In this document: one piece after another, positions 52,877 through 62,167 of the stretch
Numbering within the stretch: the stretch's first letter is position 1
Layout of the letters: each line of letters opens with the position of its first letter
From: Actinophytocola glycyrrhizae
Lineage (GTDB): Bacteria; Actinomycetota; Actinomycetes; Mycobacteriales; Pseudonocardiaceae
Reading direction: 5' to 3'
DNA: 64,000 nucleotides
Assembly (NCBI RefSeq): GCF_042653545.1
Contig: NZ_JBHSIS010000025.1
Location: 62,001 to 126,000, forward strand
Notes under the pieces: generated by a model
Databases searched by the model: none
Told to the model about the DNA's origin: nothing
The model's input: the letters and a program-made list of their open reading frames with translations, nothing else
Translations under genes and position numbers: made by a program

Positions 52877-53944
52877 ATGTCCGCAGCCAACGACTCCTAC
52901 GATCCGAAGCAGGTCGCGGCCCTCGCGCCCGAGACGCTGCAGGCTGCCGTGGAGCAGGCGCGCAAGGAGTTCGCGGCGGTCGGCGACCTGGCGGCACTGG
53001 CCACGGTCAAGCCCGCCCACCTCGGGGACAAGGCGCCGCTGATGGTGGCCCGCCGCGAGATCGGTGCGCTGCCCCCCAACGCCAAGGCCGACGCGGGCAA
53101 GCGGGTCAACGAGGCCCAGAAGGCGGTGCGCGAGGCGTTCGAGGAGCGCCGCGTCCAACTGGAGGCCGACCGCGACGAGCGGGTGCTCCGCGAGGAGAGC
53201 GTCGACGTCACGCTCCCGTGGGACCGGATCCCGCGCGGCGCCCGGCATCCGCTGACCACGCTGTCCGAGCGCATCGCGGACGTGTTCGTCGGCATGGGCT
53301 GGGAGATCGCCGAGGGCCCCGAGGTCGAGACCGAGTGGTTCAACTTCGACGCGCTGAACTTCAAGAAGGACCACCCGGCGCGCACCATGCAGGACACGTT
53401 CTACGTGGCACCCGCCGACTCCGGCCTGGTGCTGCGCACCCACACGTCGCCGGTGCAGATTCGCTCGCTGATCGAGCGTGACCTGCCGGTCTACGTGGTG
53501 TGCCCCGGCCGGACCTTCCGCACCGACGAGCTCGACGCCACGCACACCCCGGTGTTCCACCAGGTCGAGGGGCTTGCCGTCGACAAGGGCCTCACGATGG
53601 CCCACCTCAAGGGCACCCTGGACGCGTTCGCCAAGGCCATGTTCGGCGACACGTCCAAGATCCGGCTGCGTCCGTCGTACTTCCCGTTCACCGAACCGTC
53701 CGCCGAGTCCGACGTGTGGTTCCCGGAGAAGAAGGGCGGCGCGGGCTGGGTCGAGTGGGGCGGCTGCGGCATGGTCAACCCCAACGTCCTGCGTGCCTGC
53801 GGCCTCGACCCGGACGTGTACTCCGGCTTCGCGTTCGGCATGGGCATCGAGCGGACCCTCCAGTTCCGCAACGGCATCCCGGACATGCGCGACATGGTCG
53901 AGGGCGACGTGCGGTTCACCGCCCCCTTCGGCACCGAAGCCTGA
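52877..53944 (+). CDS. pheS: Phenylalanyl-tRNA synthetase alpha subunit
   Basis: 355 residues from ATG 52877. An N-terminal coiled-coil tRNA-binding arm (about 10-100) is followed by the class II catalytic core: motif 1 HPLTTLSERIADVFVGMGWE, motif 2 FRTDELDATHTPVFHQVEG and motif 3 GFAFGMGIERTLQFRNGI. It forms the alpha2beta2 enzyme with PheT encoded 29 bp downstream. Confidence 0.98.
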   Translation: MSAANDSYDPKQVAALAPETLQAAVEQARKEFAAVGDLAALATVKPAHLGDKAPLMVARREIGALPPNAKADAGKRVNEAQKAVREAFEERRVQLEADRDERVLREESVDVTLPWDRIPRGARHPLTTLSERIADVFVGMGWEIAEGPEVETEWFNFDALNFKKDHPARTMQDTFYVAPADSGLVLRTHTSPVQIRSLIERDLPVYVVCPGRTFRTDELDATHTPVFHQVEGLAVDKGLTMAHLKGTLDAFAKAMFGDTSKIRLRPSYFPFTEPSAESDVWFPEKKGGAGWVEWGGCGMVNPNVLRACGLDPDVYSGFAFGMGIERTLQFRNGIPDMRDMVEGDVRFTAPFGTEA

Positions 53945-53973
53945 TCTCGCCAGTCAGTAGGAGAGGTAACACC

Positions 53974-56484
53974 GTGCGGGTCCCCGTCAGCTGGCTCACC
54001 GAGCACCTCGAGACGGACGAGAAGTACACGGCGGAGCAGATCGCCGAGGCGTTCGTCCGGGTCGGTTTCGAGGTCGAGGAGGTCACGCCCCTCGGCCCGG
54101 TGACCGGTCCCGTCGTGGTCGGCCGCGTCGCCGAGATCGAGGAGCTCACCGAGTTCAAGAAGCCGATCCGGTACTGCAAGGTCGAGGTCGCGGAGGCCGA
54201 CGACCACGACGACGTCATCGAGGGCGAGCCGCGCCTGCGCGGGATCGTCTGCGGCGCCACGAACTTCGCGGAGGGCGACCTCGTGGTGGTCGCGCTGCCC
54301 GGCGCGGTGCTGCCCGGCGGTTTCTCGATCACCGCGCGCAAGACCTACGGCCGGATCAGCAACGGCATGATCTGCTCGGCCCGCGAGCTGGGGCTCGGCG
54401 ACGAGCACTCCGGCATCCTCGTGCTGCCAAGCGGTGAGGCGGGTGCCGGTGACGACGCGGTCGAGCTGCTGGGCCTGGACGAGAGCGTGATCGAGCTGTC
54501 GATCACGCCCGACCGCGGCTACGCGTTCTCCATCCGCGGCCTGGCCCGCGAGCTGGCGTGCGCGTTCGACCTCGACTACCGCGACCCGGCCGCCATCGAC
54601 GTGCCGGAGGCCGAGGGCGACGCCTTCTCCGTGACCGTCGAGAGCGAGGACGACTGCCCGCGCTTCGTCGCGCGCCGCATCACCGGCGTCGACCCGACCG
54701 CGCCGACCCCCTTCTGGGTGCGGCGCAGGCTGATGCTGGCGGGTATCCGCTCGATCTCGCTCGCCGTCGACGTCACGAACTACGTGATGCTCGAGATGGG
54801 CCAGCCCATGCACGCCTTCGACACCCCGTCGATCAAGGGCGGCCTGGTCGTGCGCCGCGCGCGGCCGGGGGAGAAGCTCACCACGCTCGACGACACCGTG
54901 CGCGAGCTGGACCCGGACGACATCGTCATCGCCGACGAGACCGGCCCGGTGTCGCTGGCGGGCGTGATGGGTGGCGCGAGCACCGAGGTCCGCGCCGACA
55001 GCACGGACATCCTCCTGGAGGCCGCGGTCTGGGACCCGGCGGCCATCGCCCGGACCGTGCGCAGGCACAAGCTGCCGTCGGAGGCGTCCAAGCGCTTCGA
55101 GCGGCACGTCGACGCGAACATCCCGCCGATGGCGCTGGAGCGCGCTGCCCGGCTGCTGCGTGACCAGGCCGACGGCAGCATCCAGCCCGGCCGCACCGAC
55201 GAGGGCGGCGTGACCGCGCTGCCGATCGTGACGATGCCGTTGGCGCTGCCCGACCGCGTCGCGGGCACGAACTACGAGCGCGGCGCGACCGTGCGGCGGC
55301 TCCAGCAGATCGGGTGCATCACCGAGATCAGCAACGCGGAGGACGGCTCCCCGGTCGTGCTCGCGCAGCCGCCGACGTGGCGCCACGACCTCGCCGAGCC
55401 GGCCGACCTGGTCGAGGAGGTGCTGCGGCTCGAGGGCTACGCCTCGATCCCGACGGTGCTGCCCGCGGCCCGGCCCGGCAACGGTGCCACGGCGAGCCAG
55501 CGGCGCAGGCGGACGGTCGGCCGCGCGCTCGCGGAGGCGGGCTACGTCGAGGTGATCCCGTTCCCGTTCGTGTCGCCGTCGGTGTGGGACGCGTTCGGCC
55601 TGGACGCCGAGGACAGCCGCCGCCGCACCGTCTCGATCCTCAACCCGCTCGAGGCCGAGCGCGGCGAGCTGGCCACGACCCTGCTGCCCGGGCTGCTGGA
55701 CGCGTTGGTGCGCAACGTGTCCCGCGGCACCCGCGACATCGCGCTGTTCCACATCGGGCAGGTGACGCTGCCGAAGGCGCAGCAGGTGCCGGTGCCGGAG
55801 GTGGGCGTGCGGGGCCGCCCGAGCGACGCGGAGATCACGAGCCTGTACGCCGCGCTGCCGCAGCAGCCGGTGCACACGGCGGTGGTCCTGGCAGGCAACC
55901 GCGAGCGGGCTGGCTGGTGGGGCCCCGGCACGCAGGCGAGCTGGTCGGACGCCGTGCGAGCCGCGCAGATCGTCGCGGAGGCCGCCGGTGTCGACCTGAC
56001 GGTGACCGCTGGTGAGCTGGCGCCGTGGCACCCCGGGCGGTGCGCGCAGCTGCTGGTCGGCGACGTCGCCGTCGGCTACGCGGGTGAGCTGCACCCGAAG
56101 GTGGTCGACAAGCTCGGCCTGCCGAAGCGCACGTGCGCGATGGAGCTGAAGCTGGACGGGCTCCCGCTGGCGGACCGTCGTCCCGCCCCGGCCCCGTCGC
56201 CGTACCCGCCGGTGCTGCTGGACGTCGCGCTGGTCGTCGACGAGTCGGTGCCGGTCGCCGAGGTCGCGGACGCCCTGCGTGGCGGCGGTGGCGACCTCCT
56301 GGAGGACCTGAACCTGTTCGACGTGTTCACCGGTGAGCAGGTCGGCGCGGGCAAGCGGTCGCTGGCCTACTCGCTGCGGTTCCGCGCGCCGGACCGCACG
56401 CTGACGGTGGACGAGGCGACCGCGGCTCGCGATGCCGCGGTGGCCGCTGCCGCCTCCCGGTTCGGAGCCGCGCTCCGGTCCTGA
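53974..56484 (+). CDS. pheT: Phenylalanyl-tRNA synthetase beta subunit
   Basis: 836 residues from GTG 53974, with AGGAGAGG seven bases upstream. Domains in order: N-terminal strand (VPVSWLTEHLE), EMAP/OB tRNA-binding (RYCKVEVAEADD, ICGATNF), B3/B4 editing (FVARRITGV, MHAFD), B5, a catalytic-like core and the C-terminal ferredoxin anticodon-binding domain (PYPPVLLDVALVVDESVPVA). Together with PheS it charges tRNA-Phe and hydrolyses mischarged Tyr-tRNA. Confidence 0.98.
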   Translation: MRVPVSWLTEHLETDEKYTAEQIAEAFVRVGFEVEEVTPLGPVTGPVVVGRVAEIEELTEFKKPIRYCKVEVAEADDHDDVIEGEPRLRGIVCGATNFAEGDLVVVALPGAVLPGGFSITARKTYGRISNGMICSARELGLGDEHSGILVLPSGEAGAGDDAVELLGLDESVIELSITPDRGYAFSIRGLARELACAFDLDYRDPAAIDVPEAEGDAFSVTVESEDDCPRFVARRITGVDPTAPTPFWVRRRLMLAGIRSISLAVDVTNYVMLEMGQPMHAFDTPSIKGGLVVRRARPGEKLTTLDDTVRELDPDDIVIADETGPVSLAGVMGGASTEVRADSTDILLEAAVWDPAAIARTVRRHKLPSEASKRFERHVDANIPPMALERAARLLRDQADGSIQPGRTDEGGVTALPIVTMPLALPDRVAGTNYERGATVRRLQQIGCITEISNAEDGSPVVLAQPPTWRHDLAEPADLVEEVLRLEGYASIPTVLPAARPGNGATASQRRRRTVGRALAEAGYVEVIPFPFVSPSVWDAFGLDAEDSRRRTVSILNPLEAERGELATTLLPGLLDALVRNVSRGTRDIALFHIGQVTLPKAQQVPVPEVGVRGRPSDAEITSLYAALPQQPVHTAVVLAGNRERAGWWGPGTQASWSDAVRAAQIVAEAAGVDLTVTAGELAPWHPGRCAQLLVGDVAVGYAGELHPKVVDKLGLPKRTCAMELKLDGLPLADRRPAPAPSPYPPVLLDVALVVDESVPVAEVADALRGGGGDLLEDLNLFDVFTGEQVGAGKRSLAYSLRFRAPDRTLTVDEATAARDAAVAAAASRFGAALRS

Positions 56485-56490
56485 CCTCAG

Positions 56491-56544
56491 TGCCCTGAAA
56501 GGCGCGTTCAGGGCACGCAACGCCCTGAACGCGCCTTTCAGGGC
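56491..56544. repeat. Intergenic palindromic repeat, copy D
   Basis: A 54-bp palindrome built from TGCCCTGAAAGGCGCGTTCA and its inverse (CCTGAACGCGCCTTTCAGGG), 6 bp after the pheT stop and facing the convergent AlkD-like gene. It is the cleanest copy of the family. Confidence 0.85.
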
Positions 56545-56594
56545 CGTTGCCTGGTCAGCCCGTCGCGAAGGCCACCGCCTCCGGCTGCCAACGG

Positions 56595-57281
56595 CTACAA
56601 GTGCTTGACGGCCTCCCGCACGGACAGCGGCGACAGCTTCGGGTGGCCGGCCACGAACGCACGCACCCAGCCCGGTTCGGTGCGGGCGAACTGGCGCAGC
56701 GCCCAGCCGATGCCCTTGCGGATGAAGAAGTCCCGGTCCCCGAGGTTCGCCTCGATCGCCGCCGTCAGCAGCGCGGTGTCCGTCGCCTCCTTGAAGCTCA
56801 GCTGGCAGATGATGGACGTGCGGCGCTTCCACCGGTCCTCGTCGCTCGCCCACGCGTGCATGACCGGTGTCAGCGCGGCGGAGAAGTTGCGCAACAGCGG
56901 GCCGACTCTGCGGTTCGCGAGCTCGTCGACGTAGTCCCACCACGCACCGGTGACGATCATCTCCTCGTACAGCGGCAGCAGTTCGGGGGTCTGCCACGCC
57001 CGGTACGCGCGGTGGCCGGTCAGGTCGATCGCCAGGTATCGCTCCTCGCGGTAGGCGGCCTCCCGCCACAGCGTCAGCGCCGCCGTCCGCAGCGCGTCCA
57101 CGGTCGGCAACTCGTGCGCGGCGAACAGCTCCTTCGCCAGCGCCCTGCGTGCGGGCGCCGCGACACCCCGGAACGGCAGCTCCGACTTCATGTACCGCTG
57201 CATCTCCGGGGCCTTGCCCGGGTCGCCCTCGGCCGCCAGCCCGGACCGCACCGCGGCGACGAGAGCACGGGGTTCGTCCAC
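56595..57281 (-). CDS. DNA alkylation repair protein (AlkD-like)
   Basis: 228 residues from GTG 57281 (TTG 57290 also possible). ALK/HEAT-repeat fold: MQRYMKSELPFRGV, AYREERYLAIDLT, WWDYVDELANRRVG with the Trp/Asp pair of the AlkD active site, and DRDFFIRKGIGWALRQFART. These glycosylases remove bulky N3/N7-alkyl purines without base flipping. Convergent with pheT. Confidence 0.9.
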   Translation of the reverse strand: MDEPRALVAAVRSGLAAEGDPGKAPEMQRYMKSELPFRGVAAPARRALAKELFAAHELPTVDALRTAALTLWREAAYREERYLAIDLTGHRAYRAWQTPELLPLYEEMIVTGAWWDYVDELANRRVGPLLRNFSAALTPVMHAWASDEDRWKRRTSIICQLSFKEATDTALLTAAIEANLGDRDFFIRKGIGWALRQFARTEPGWVRAFVAGHPKLSPLSVREAVKHL

Positions 57282-57417
57282 GAGGCGCAAGCTAGCCCAC
57301 CCCACCGACAACTCTGTGCGGCCGCGTGTTCGAGTGGTCGCGTTCCGTGTCGGCACGATACGGTAAATCGACTTTCGGGGTGTTCCCCGCTCGCTATTTC
57401 GGAGGCAGGCTCGTCCG

Positions 57418-59016
57418 GTGATCAAAGCAAAGAGATTCGCTGCCCTGGCAGCGGTCGCGGGAGTCGTGCTCAGTGGGGTGGCCGCAACGTCGGTCGCTTC
57501 CGCCGCGCCGACAGAAATACCCGAATTCACTCCAGAACCCATCCAATGGGGTGAATGCGACAATCCGCGGCTCGTGCAGGCAGGCGCCAAATGCGGCTTC
57601 CTCGACGTCCCGCTCGACTACGCGCAGCCGGACGGCGAGATGATCAAGCTCGCGGTGTCCCGCGTGACGCACAAGAGCCCGGACGCCGCGTACCAGGGTC
57701 CGATGCTGGTCAACCCGGGCGGCCCGGGCGGCTCCGGCCTCATCTACTCGGTCTTCGGCGACTTCGTGCCGGACGGCGGCGGCGACGCGTACGACTGGAT
57801 CGGCTTCGACCCGAGGGGTGTCGGTGCCAGCCGTCCTTCGCTTTCGTGCATTCCGGACTACGACGGTTACAACCGGCCGTTCTTCGTGCCGATCACGCCC
57901 GATCTCGAGCGGACGTGGCTGACGCGGTCGAGGAATTACGCGGACGCGTGCGGTGAGAACGGCGGGAAACTGCTCGAACACATGACGACCGTCGACTCGG
58001 CGAACGACATGGAGAGCATCCGAAAAGCACTCGGCGCCGAGCGGATCAACTACTACGGGTTCTCCTACGGCACCTATCTGGGTCAGGTGTACGGCACGCT
58101 GTTCCCGGCCCGTCTCGCCCGCGTCGTGTTCGACGGCAACGTGAACCCGAAGCGGGTCTGGTACGACGCGAACCTCGACCAGGACGTCGCGTTCGACCGC
58201 AACATCAAGGTCTACTTCGACTGGGTCGCGAAGTACGACAGCGTGTACCACCTCGGCGCCACCGGCCGTGCGGTCGAGGCGCTGTTCTACCGGAAGCAGG
58301 CCGAACTGCTGCGTGCCCCCGCCGGTGGCGTGATCGGCCCGGACGAGTGGACCGACATCTTCCTGCAGGCCGCGTACTACGTGTACGGCTGGGAGGACAT
58401 CGCGAGCGCGTTCGCGGGCTTCGTCCACGACGGTGACTGGGAGACGCTGCGGGACCTGTACGGCACGCCGCCGTTCGACGACAACGGCCACGCCGTGTAC
58501 CTCGCGGTGTCCTGTACCGACAAGCAGTGGCCGACGAACTGGAACAAGTGGCGCGTCGACAACTGGCTCACCTTCGCCCGCGCGCCGTTCGAGACGTGGG
58601 CCAACGCGTGGTTCAACGCCCCGTGCGCCTTCTGGCCCGCCGCGGCGGACACGCCGGTGACGATCGACGGCCGCGGCGTCGGCAGCGCGCTCCTGCTCAA
58701 CGAGACGCTCGACTCGGCGACGCCGTACTCCGGTGCCATCGAGGTGCGCAAGCTGTTCCCGAACTCGGTGCTCGTCGAGGGTGTCGGCGGCACCACCCAC
58801 TCGGGGTCACTCTCCGGAGTCGAGTGCTCGGACAGCATCGTCACCGAGTACCTGAAGACGGGTGCGCTGCCCGAGCGCAAGCCGGGCGACGGCTCCGACG
58901 TCCAGTGCGACCCGGTGCCGCAGCCGGTTCCCTCCGGTGCGACCGCTGACAAGCGGGCCGCGTCGGCGCCGTCGGCCGACCTGCGCGCCGAACTGGCGGC
59001 CGCCGTTCCCCGGTAA
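57418..59016 (+). CDS. Secreted alpha/beta-hydrolase peptidase (SlpD/tripeptidyl aminopeptidase type)
   Basis: 532 residues. The signal peptide (1-29) is cleaved near ASA-A. S33-like core: oxyanion segment NPGGPGGSG, FDPRGVGASRPS, nucleophile GFSYGTYLGQ, late Asp in TLDSATPYSGA and His in GGTTHSGS; then the TAP C-terminal domain. Homologues in Streptomyces trim tripeptides from secreted proteins. The first 50 or so codons use more A/T-ending codons than the rest, which may ease ribosome loading. Confidence 0.92.
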   Translation: MIKAKRFAALAAVAGVVLSGVAATSVASAAPTEIPEFTPEPIQWGECDNPRLVQAGAKCGFLDVPLDYAQPDGEMIKLAVSRVTHKSPDAAYQGPMLVNPGGPGGSGLIYSVFGDFVPDGGGDAYDWIGFDPRGVGASRPSLSCIPDYDGYNRPFFVPITPDLERTWLTRSRNYADACGENGGKLLEHMTTVDSANDMESIRKALGAERINYYGFSYGTYLGQVYGTLFPARLARVVFDGNVNPKRVWYDANLDQDVAFDRNIKVYFDWVAKYDSVYHLGATGRAVEALFYRKQAELLRAPAGGVIGPDEWTDIFLQAAYYVYGWEDIASAFAGFVHDGDWETLRDLYGTPPFDDNGHAVYLAVSCTDKQWPTNWNKWRVDNWLTFARAPFETWANAWFNAPCAFWPAAADTPVTIDGRGVGSALLLNETLDSATPYSGAIEVRKLFPNSVLVEGVGGTTHSGSLSGVECSDSIVTEYLKTGALPERKPGDGSDVQCDPVPQPVPSGATADKRAASAPSADLRAELAAAVPR

Positions 59017-59027
59017 GGGTTTCGAGC

Positions 59028-59060
59028 GCGGAACGGGCGCTCCCGGGGTGCCCGTTCCGC
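59028..59060 (+). terminator. Terminator after the secreted peptidase gene
   Basis: An 11-bp perfect stem GCGGAACGGGC / GCCCGTTCCGC (59028-59038, 59050-59060) with an 11-nt loop, 12 bp past the stop codon, separating the peptidase from the arginine operon. Confidence 0.75.
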
Positions 59061-59076
59061 GTCACACCCATCTCGG

Positions 59077-59113
59077 TTGAGTGAGTTTGCATGAGCGTGC
59101 ATAATCATCCACG
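59077..59113 (+). promoter_or_regulatory. argC promoter with two overlapping ArgR boxes
   Basis: TTGAGT (59077-59082), 17-bp spacer, CATAAT (59100-59105). The expected mRNA start falls on the argC GTG at 59113, so the message is probably leaderless. Two ARG-box-like palindromes, TGCATGAGCGTGCA (59088-59101) and TGCATAATCATCCA (59098-59111), cover the -10 and start, as for arginine-dependent ArgR repression. Confidence 0.75.
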
Positions 59114-60129
59114 TGACGATCCGAATCGCCGTGGGTGGTGCCAGCGGGTACGCCGGGGGTGAGTTGCTCCGGCTGCTGCTCGGCCACCCTGAGGTGGAGA
59201 TCGGGGCGCTGACCGCGGGCGGCAACGCGGGCACCGCGCTCGGCGCGCACCAGCCCCATCTCCTCCCGCTCGCGGACCGCGTCCTCGCCGAGACGACGGC
59301 CGAGCAGCTCAGTGGCCACGACGTGGTGTTCCTCGCGCTGCCGCACGGGCACTCCGCCGAGATCGCGGCCCGGCTGGGCCAGGACACGCTCGTGGTCGAC
59401 TGCGGCGCCGACCACCGCCTGGAGAACGGCGAGGACTGGACCCGCTGGTACGGCGGCGAGCACGCGGGCACCTGGCCCTACGGCCTGCCCGAGCTGCCCG
59501 GTCACCGCGCGAAGCTGCGGAACGCCACGCGGATCGCCGTCCCCGGCTGCTACCCGACGGGCGCGTCCCTCGCGCTCGCCCCGGCACTGGCGGCGGGCAT
59601 GGTCGAGCCGGACGTGGTGATCGTCTCGGTCAGCGGCACGTCCGGCGCGGGCAAGTCCCTCAAGCCGCACCTGCTCGGCTCCGAGGTCATGGGCTCGGCC
59701 AGCGCGTACGGCGTCGGCGGCACGCACCGGCACACCCCGGAGATCGCCCAGAACCTGGGGAAGGTCGCGGGGGAACAGGTCGCCGTGTCGTTCACGCCGG
59801 TCCTCGCGCCGATGCCGCGCGGCATCCTGACCACCGCGTCCGCACCGCTGAAGCACGACGCGGACCCGGACGAGGTCTACCGCAAGGCCTACGCCGACGA
59901 GCCGTTCGTCCACGTCCTCGAGAACGCGTGGCCCGCGACCGCCGCCACGCTCGGCTCCAACGCCGTGCAGCTGCGCGCGACCGTCGACCGCGACGCGGGG
60001 CGTCTCGTCGTGGTCGCCGCGCTCGACAACCTGACCAAGGGCACGGCGGGCGCGGCCGTCCAGTCGATGAACATCGCACTCGGCCTGCCGGAGACCACCG
60101 GCCTTTCCACCGTGGGAGTGGCACCGTGA
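59113..60129 (+). CDS. argC: N-acetyl-gamma-glutamyl-phosphate reductase
   Basis: 338 residues. NADP motif VGGASGYAGGELLRLL, catalytic Cys in AVPGCYPTG, and His in GVGGTHRHTPEI. It reduces N-acetylglutamyl-5-phosphate to the semialdehyde, the third step of arginine synthesis. GTG 59113 lies right at the predicted transcription start. First gene of argCJBDF; stop and next start overlap by GTGA. Confidence 0.98.
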   Translation: MTIRIAVGGASGYAGGELLRLLLGHPEVEIGALTAGGNAGTALGAHQPHLLPLADRVLAETTAEQLSGHDVVFLALPHGHSAEIAARLGQDTLVVDCGADHRLENGEDWTRWYGGEHAGTWPYGLPELPGHRAKLRNATRIAVPGCYPTGASLALAPALAAGMVEPDVVIVSVSGTSGAGKSLKPHLLGSEVMGSASAYGVGGTHRHTPEIAQNLGKVAGEQVAVSFTPVLAPMPRGILTTASAPLKHDADPDEVYRKAYADEPFVHVLENAWPATAATLGSNAVQLRATVDRDAGRLVVVAALDNLTKGTAGAAVQSMNIALGLPETTGLSTVGVAP

Positions 60130-61283
60130 CCATCAACAGCCCCAAGGGCTTCCGGTCCTCTGGGGTCGCCGCCGGGATCAAGGAGAACGGCAACAAGGAC
60201 GTGACCCTCGTGGTCAACGACGGCCCGCTCGACGTGGCCGCTGGCGTCTTCACCCGCAACAAGGTGAAGGCCGCGCCCGTGCTGTGGTCCCAGCAGGTCC
60301 TGGCGACCGGCCGGGTGAAAGCGGTCGTGCTGAACTCGGGCGGCGCCAACGCCTGTACCGGCCAGGAAGGCTTCCAGGACACCCACGCGACCGCCGAGCA
60401 CGTCGCCGCGACGCTGGGCATCGGCGCGATCGACGTCGCCGTCTGCTCCACCGGCCTGATCGGCGCCCGCCTGCCGATGGACAAGCTCAGGGCGGGGGTC
60501 ACCGCCGCAGCCGCGCGGCTGGCCGACACCGAGGAAGCGGGTGTCGACGCCGCCACGGCCGTCATGACCACCGACAGCGTGCCCAAGCACGCCGAGTCGG
60601 TCCAGGACGGCTGGGCGCTCGGCGGTTTCGCCAAGGGCGCAGGCATGTGCGCGCCGAACATGGCGACGATGCTCGCGGTCATCACCACCGACGCGGTACT
60701 CGACCGGTCCGGGCTGGACGCCGCACTGCGGGCCGCGGTGAACGTCACCTTCAACGCGCTCGACGTCGACGGCGGCACGTCCACCAACGACACCGTGCTG
60801 CTGCTGTGCTCCGGCGCGTCCGGCAGGGAAGTCCCCGTCGAGGAGTTCACCGACAAGCTCACCGGGCTGTGCCGCGACCTCGTCGCCCAGCTGCAGGCCG
60901 ACGCCGAGGGCGTCACCAAGCACGTCACGATCACCGTGCGCGGTGCCGTCAGCGACGCGGAGGCGGCCACGACCGCGCGGACCGTCGCGCGTGACAACCT
61001 CTGCAAGACGGCGTTCTTCGGCTCCGACCCGAACTGGGGTCGCATCGCGATGGCGGTCGGCAACGCACCGGTCGGGTTCGACCCGGCGAAGCTGGACATC
61101 ACGATCAACGGCGTCGTGGTCTGCGCGGCCGGCGCGGCGGGGGAGGACCGGTCGAAGGCGGACCTGTCCGGCCGCGACATCACCGTCGAGATCGACCTGC
61201 ACGCCGGGCCGGGCAACGCGACCGTGCTGACCACCGACCTGTCGCACGGCTACGTCGAAGAGAACAGCGCGTACTCGTCATGA
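60126..61283 (+). CDS. argJ: Bifunctional ornithine acetyltransferase/N-acetylglutamate synthase
   Basis: 385 residues. The autocleavage site lies in APNMATMLAV (between Ala and Thr), giving alpha and beta chains with the new N-terminal Thr as nucleophile. NSGGANACTG, VCSTGLIG and GSDPNWGRIAMAVGNA are conserved. ArgJ recycles the acetyl group from acetylornithine to glutamate. It overlaps argC and argB by four bases each. Confidence 0.98.
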   Translation: MTINSPKGFRSSGVAAGIKENGNKDVTLVVNDGPLDVAAGVFTRNKVKAAPVLWSQQVLATGRVKAVVLNSGGANACTGQEGFQDTHATAEHVAATLGIGAIDVAVCSTGLIGARLPMDKLRAGVTAAAARLADTEEAGVDAATAVMTTDSVPKHAESVQDGWALGGFAKGAGMCAPNMATMLAVITTDAVLDRSGLDAALRAAVNVTFNALDVDGGTSTNDTVLLLCSGASGREVPVEEFTDKLTGLCRDLVAQLQADAEGVTKHVTITVRGAVSDAEAATTARTVARDNLCKTAFFGSDPNWGRIAMAVGNAPVGFDPAKLDITINGVVVCAAGAAGEDRSKADLSGRDITVEIDLHAGPGNATVLTTDLSHGYVEENSAYSS

Positions 61284-62167
61284 CCATCCCGCAGGCAGCG
61301 GAGAAGGCCGCGGTCCTGATCGAGGCACTGCCGTGGCTGCAACGGTTCCACGGAGCGACGGTCGTCGTGAAGTACGGCGGCAACGCGATGGTCGACGACG
61401 AGCTGAAGGCCGCGTTCGCGCAGGACATGGTGTTCCTGAAGCTGTGCGGCCTGCACCCGGTCGTGGTGCACGGCGGCGGCCCGCAGATCACCGCCATGCT
61501 CAACCGGCTCGGCATTCCCGGCGAGTTCAGGGCGGGCCTGCGTGTCACCACACCGGAGACCATGGACGTGGTCCGGATGGTGCTCACCGGTCAGGTGTCC
61601 CGCGAGCTGGTCGCGCTGATCAACGCGCACGGCCCGTACGCGGTCGCGATCTCCGGCGAGGACGCGCGCCTGCTCACCGCGCAGCGCCGCACGGCCACCG
61701 TCGACGGCACGGAGGTCGACCTCGGTCTCGTCGGCGAGGTCATCGCCGTGAACCCGGACGCGGTGCTCGACATCGTCCACGCGGGCCGCATCCCGGTCGT
61801 CTCCACGGTCGCCCCGGACTCCGACGGCCTGGCGCACAACGTGAACGCCGACACCGCTGCCGCCGCGATCGCGGTCGCGCTGGAGGCCGAGAAGCTCGTC
61901 GTGCTGACCGACGTCGAGGGCCTGTACACGGACTGGCCGAACAAGGACTCGCTGCTGCACCAGGTCCGCGCGGACGAGCTGGAGCGGCTGCTGCCAGGGC
62001 TTGCCAGCGGCATGATCCCGAAGATGGAGGCGTGCCTCGCCGCCGTGCGCGGCGGGGTGCCACGCGCCCACGTGATCGACGGCAGGCTCGCCCACTCGGT
62101 GCTGCTCGAGGTGTTCACCGGCAGCGGCGTCGGCACGATGGTCCTGCCCGAGGAGGAGAACCAGTGA
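61280..62167 (+). CDS. argB: Acetylglutamate kinase
   Basis: 295 residues, amino-acid-kinase fold: VVVKYGGNAM, VVHGGGPQITAMLNRLG, NVNADTAAAAIAVALEAEKL and GMIPKMEACLAAVRGG. It phosphorylates N-acetylglutamate. The N-terminal helix (PQAAEKAAVLIEALPWLQRF) is typical of arginine-feedback-inhibited hexameric enzymes. ATGA overlap with argJ, GTGA with argD. Confidence 0.98.
   Translation: MTIPQAAEKAAVLIEALPWLQRFHGATVVVKYGGNAMVDDELKAAFAQDMVFLKLCGLHPVVVHGGGPQITAMLNRLGIPGEFRAGLRVTTPETMDVVRMVLTGQVSRELVALINAHGPYAVAISGEDARLLTAQRRTATVDGTEVDLGLVGEVIAVNPDAVLDIVHAGRIPVVSTVAPDSDGLAHNVNADTAAAAIAVALEAEKLVVLTDVEGLYTDWPNKDSLLHQVRADELERLLPGLASGMIPKMEACLAAVRGGVPRAHVIDGRLAHSVLLEVFTGSGVGTMVLPEEENQ

Noticed and set aside
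53491..57069. 1192-codon open frame on the minus strand opposite pheST
   Set aside because: It is antisense to two unmistakable synthetase genes; composition (Arg/Ala/His/Gln-rich) is a by-product of high GC.
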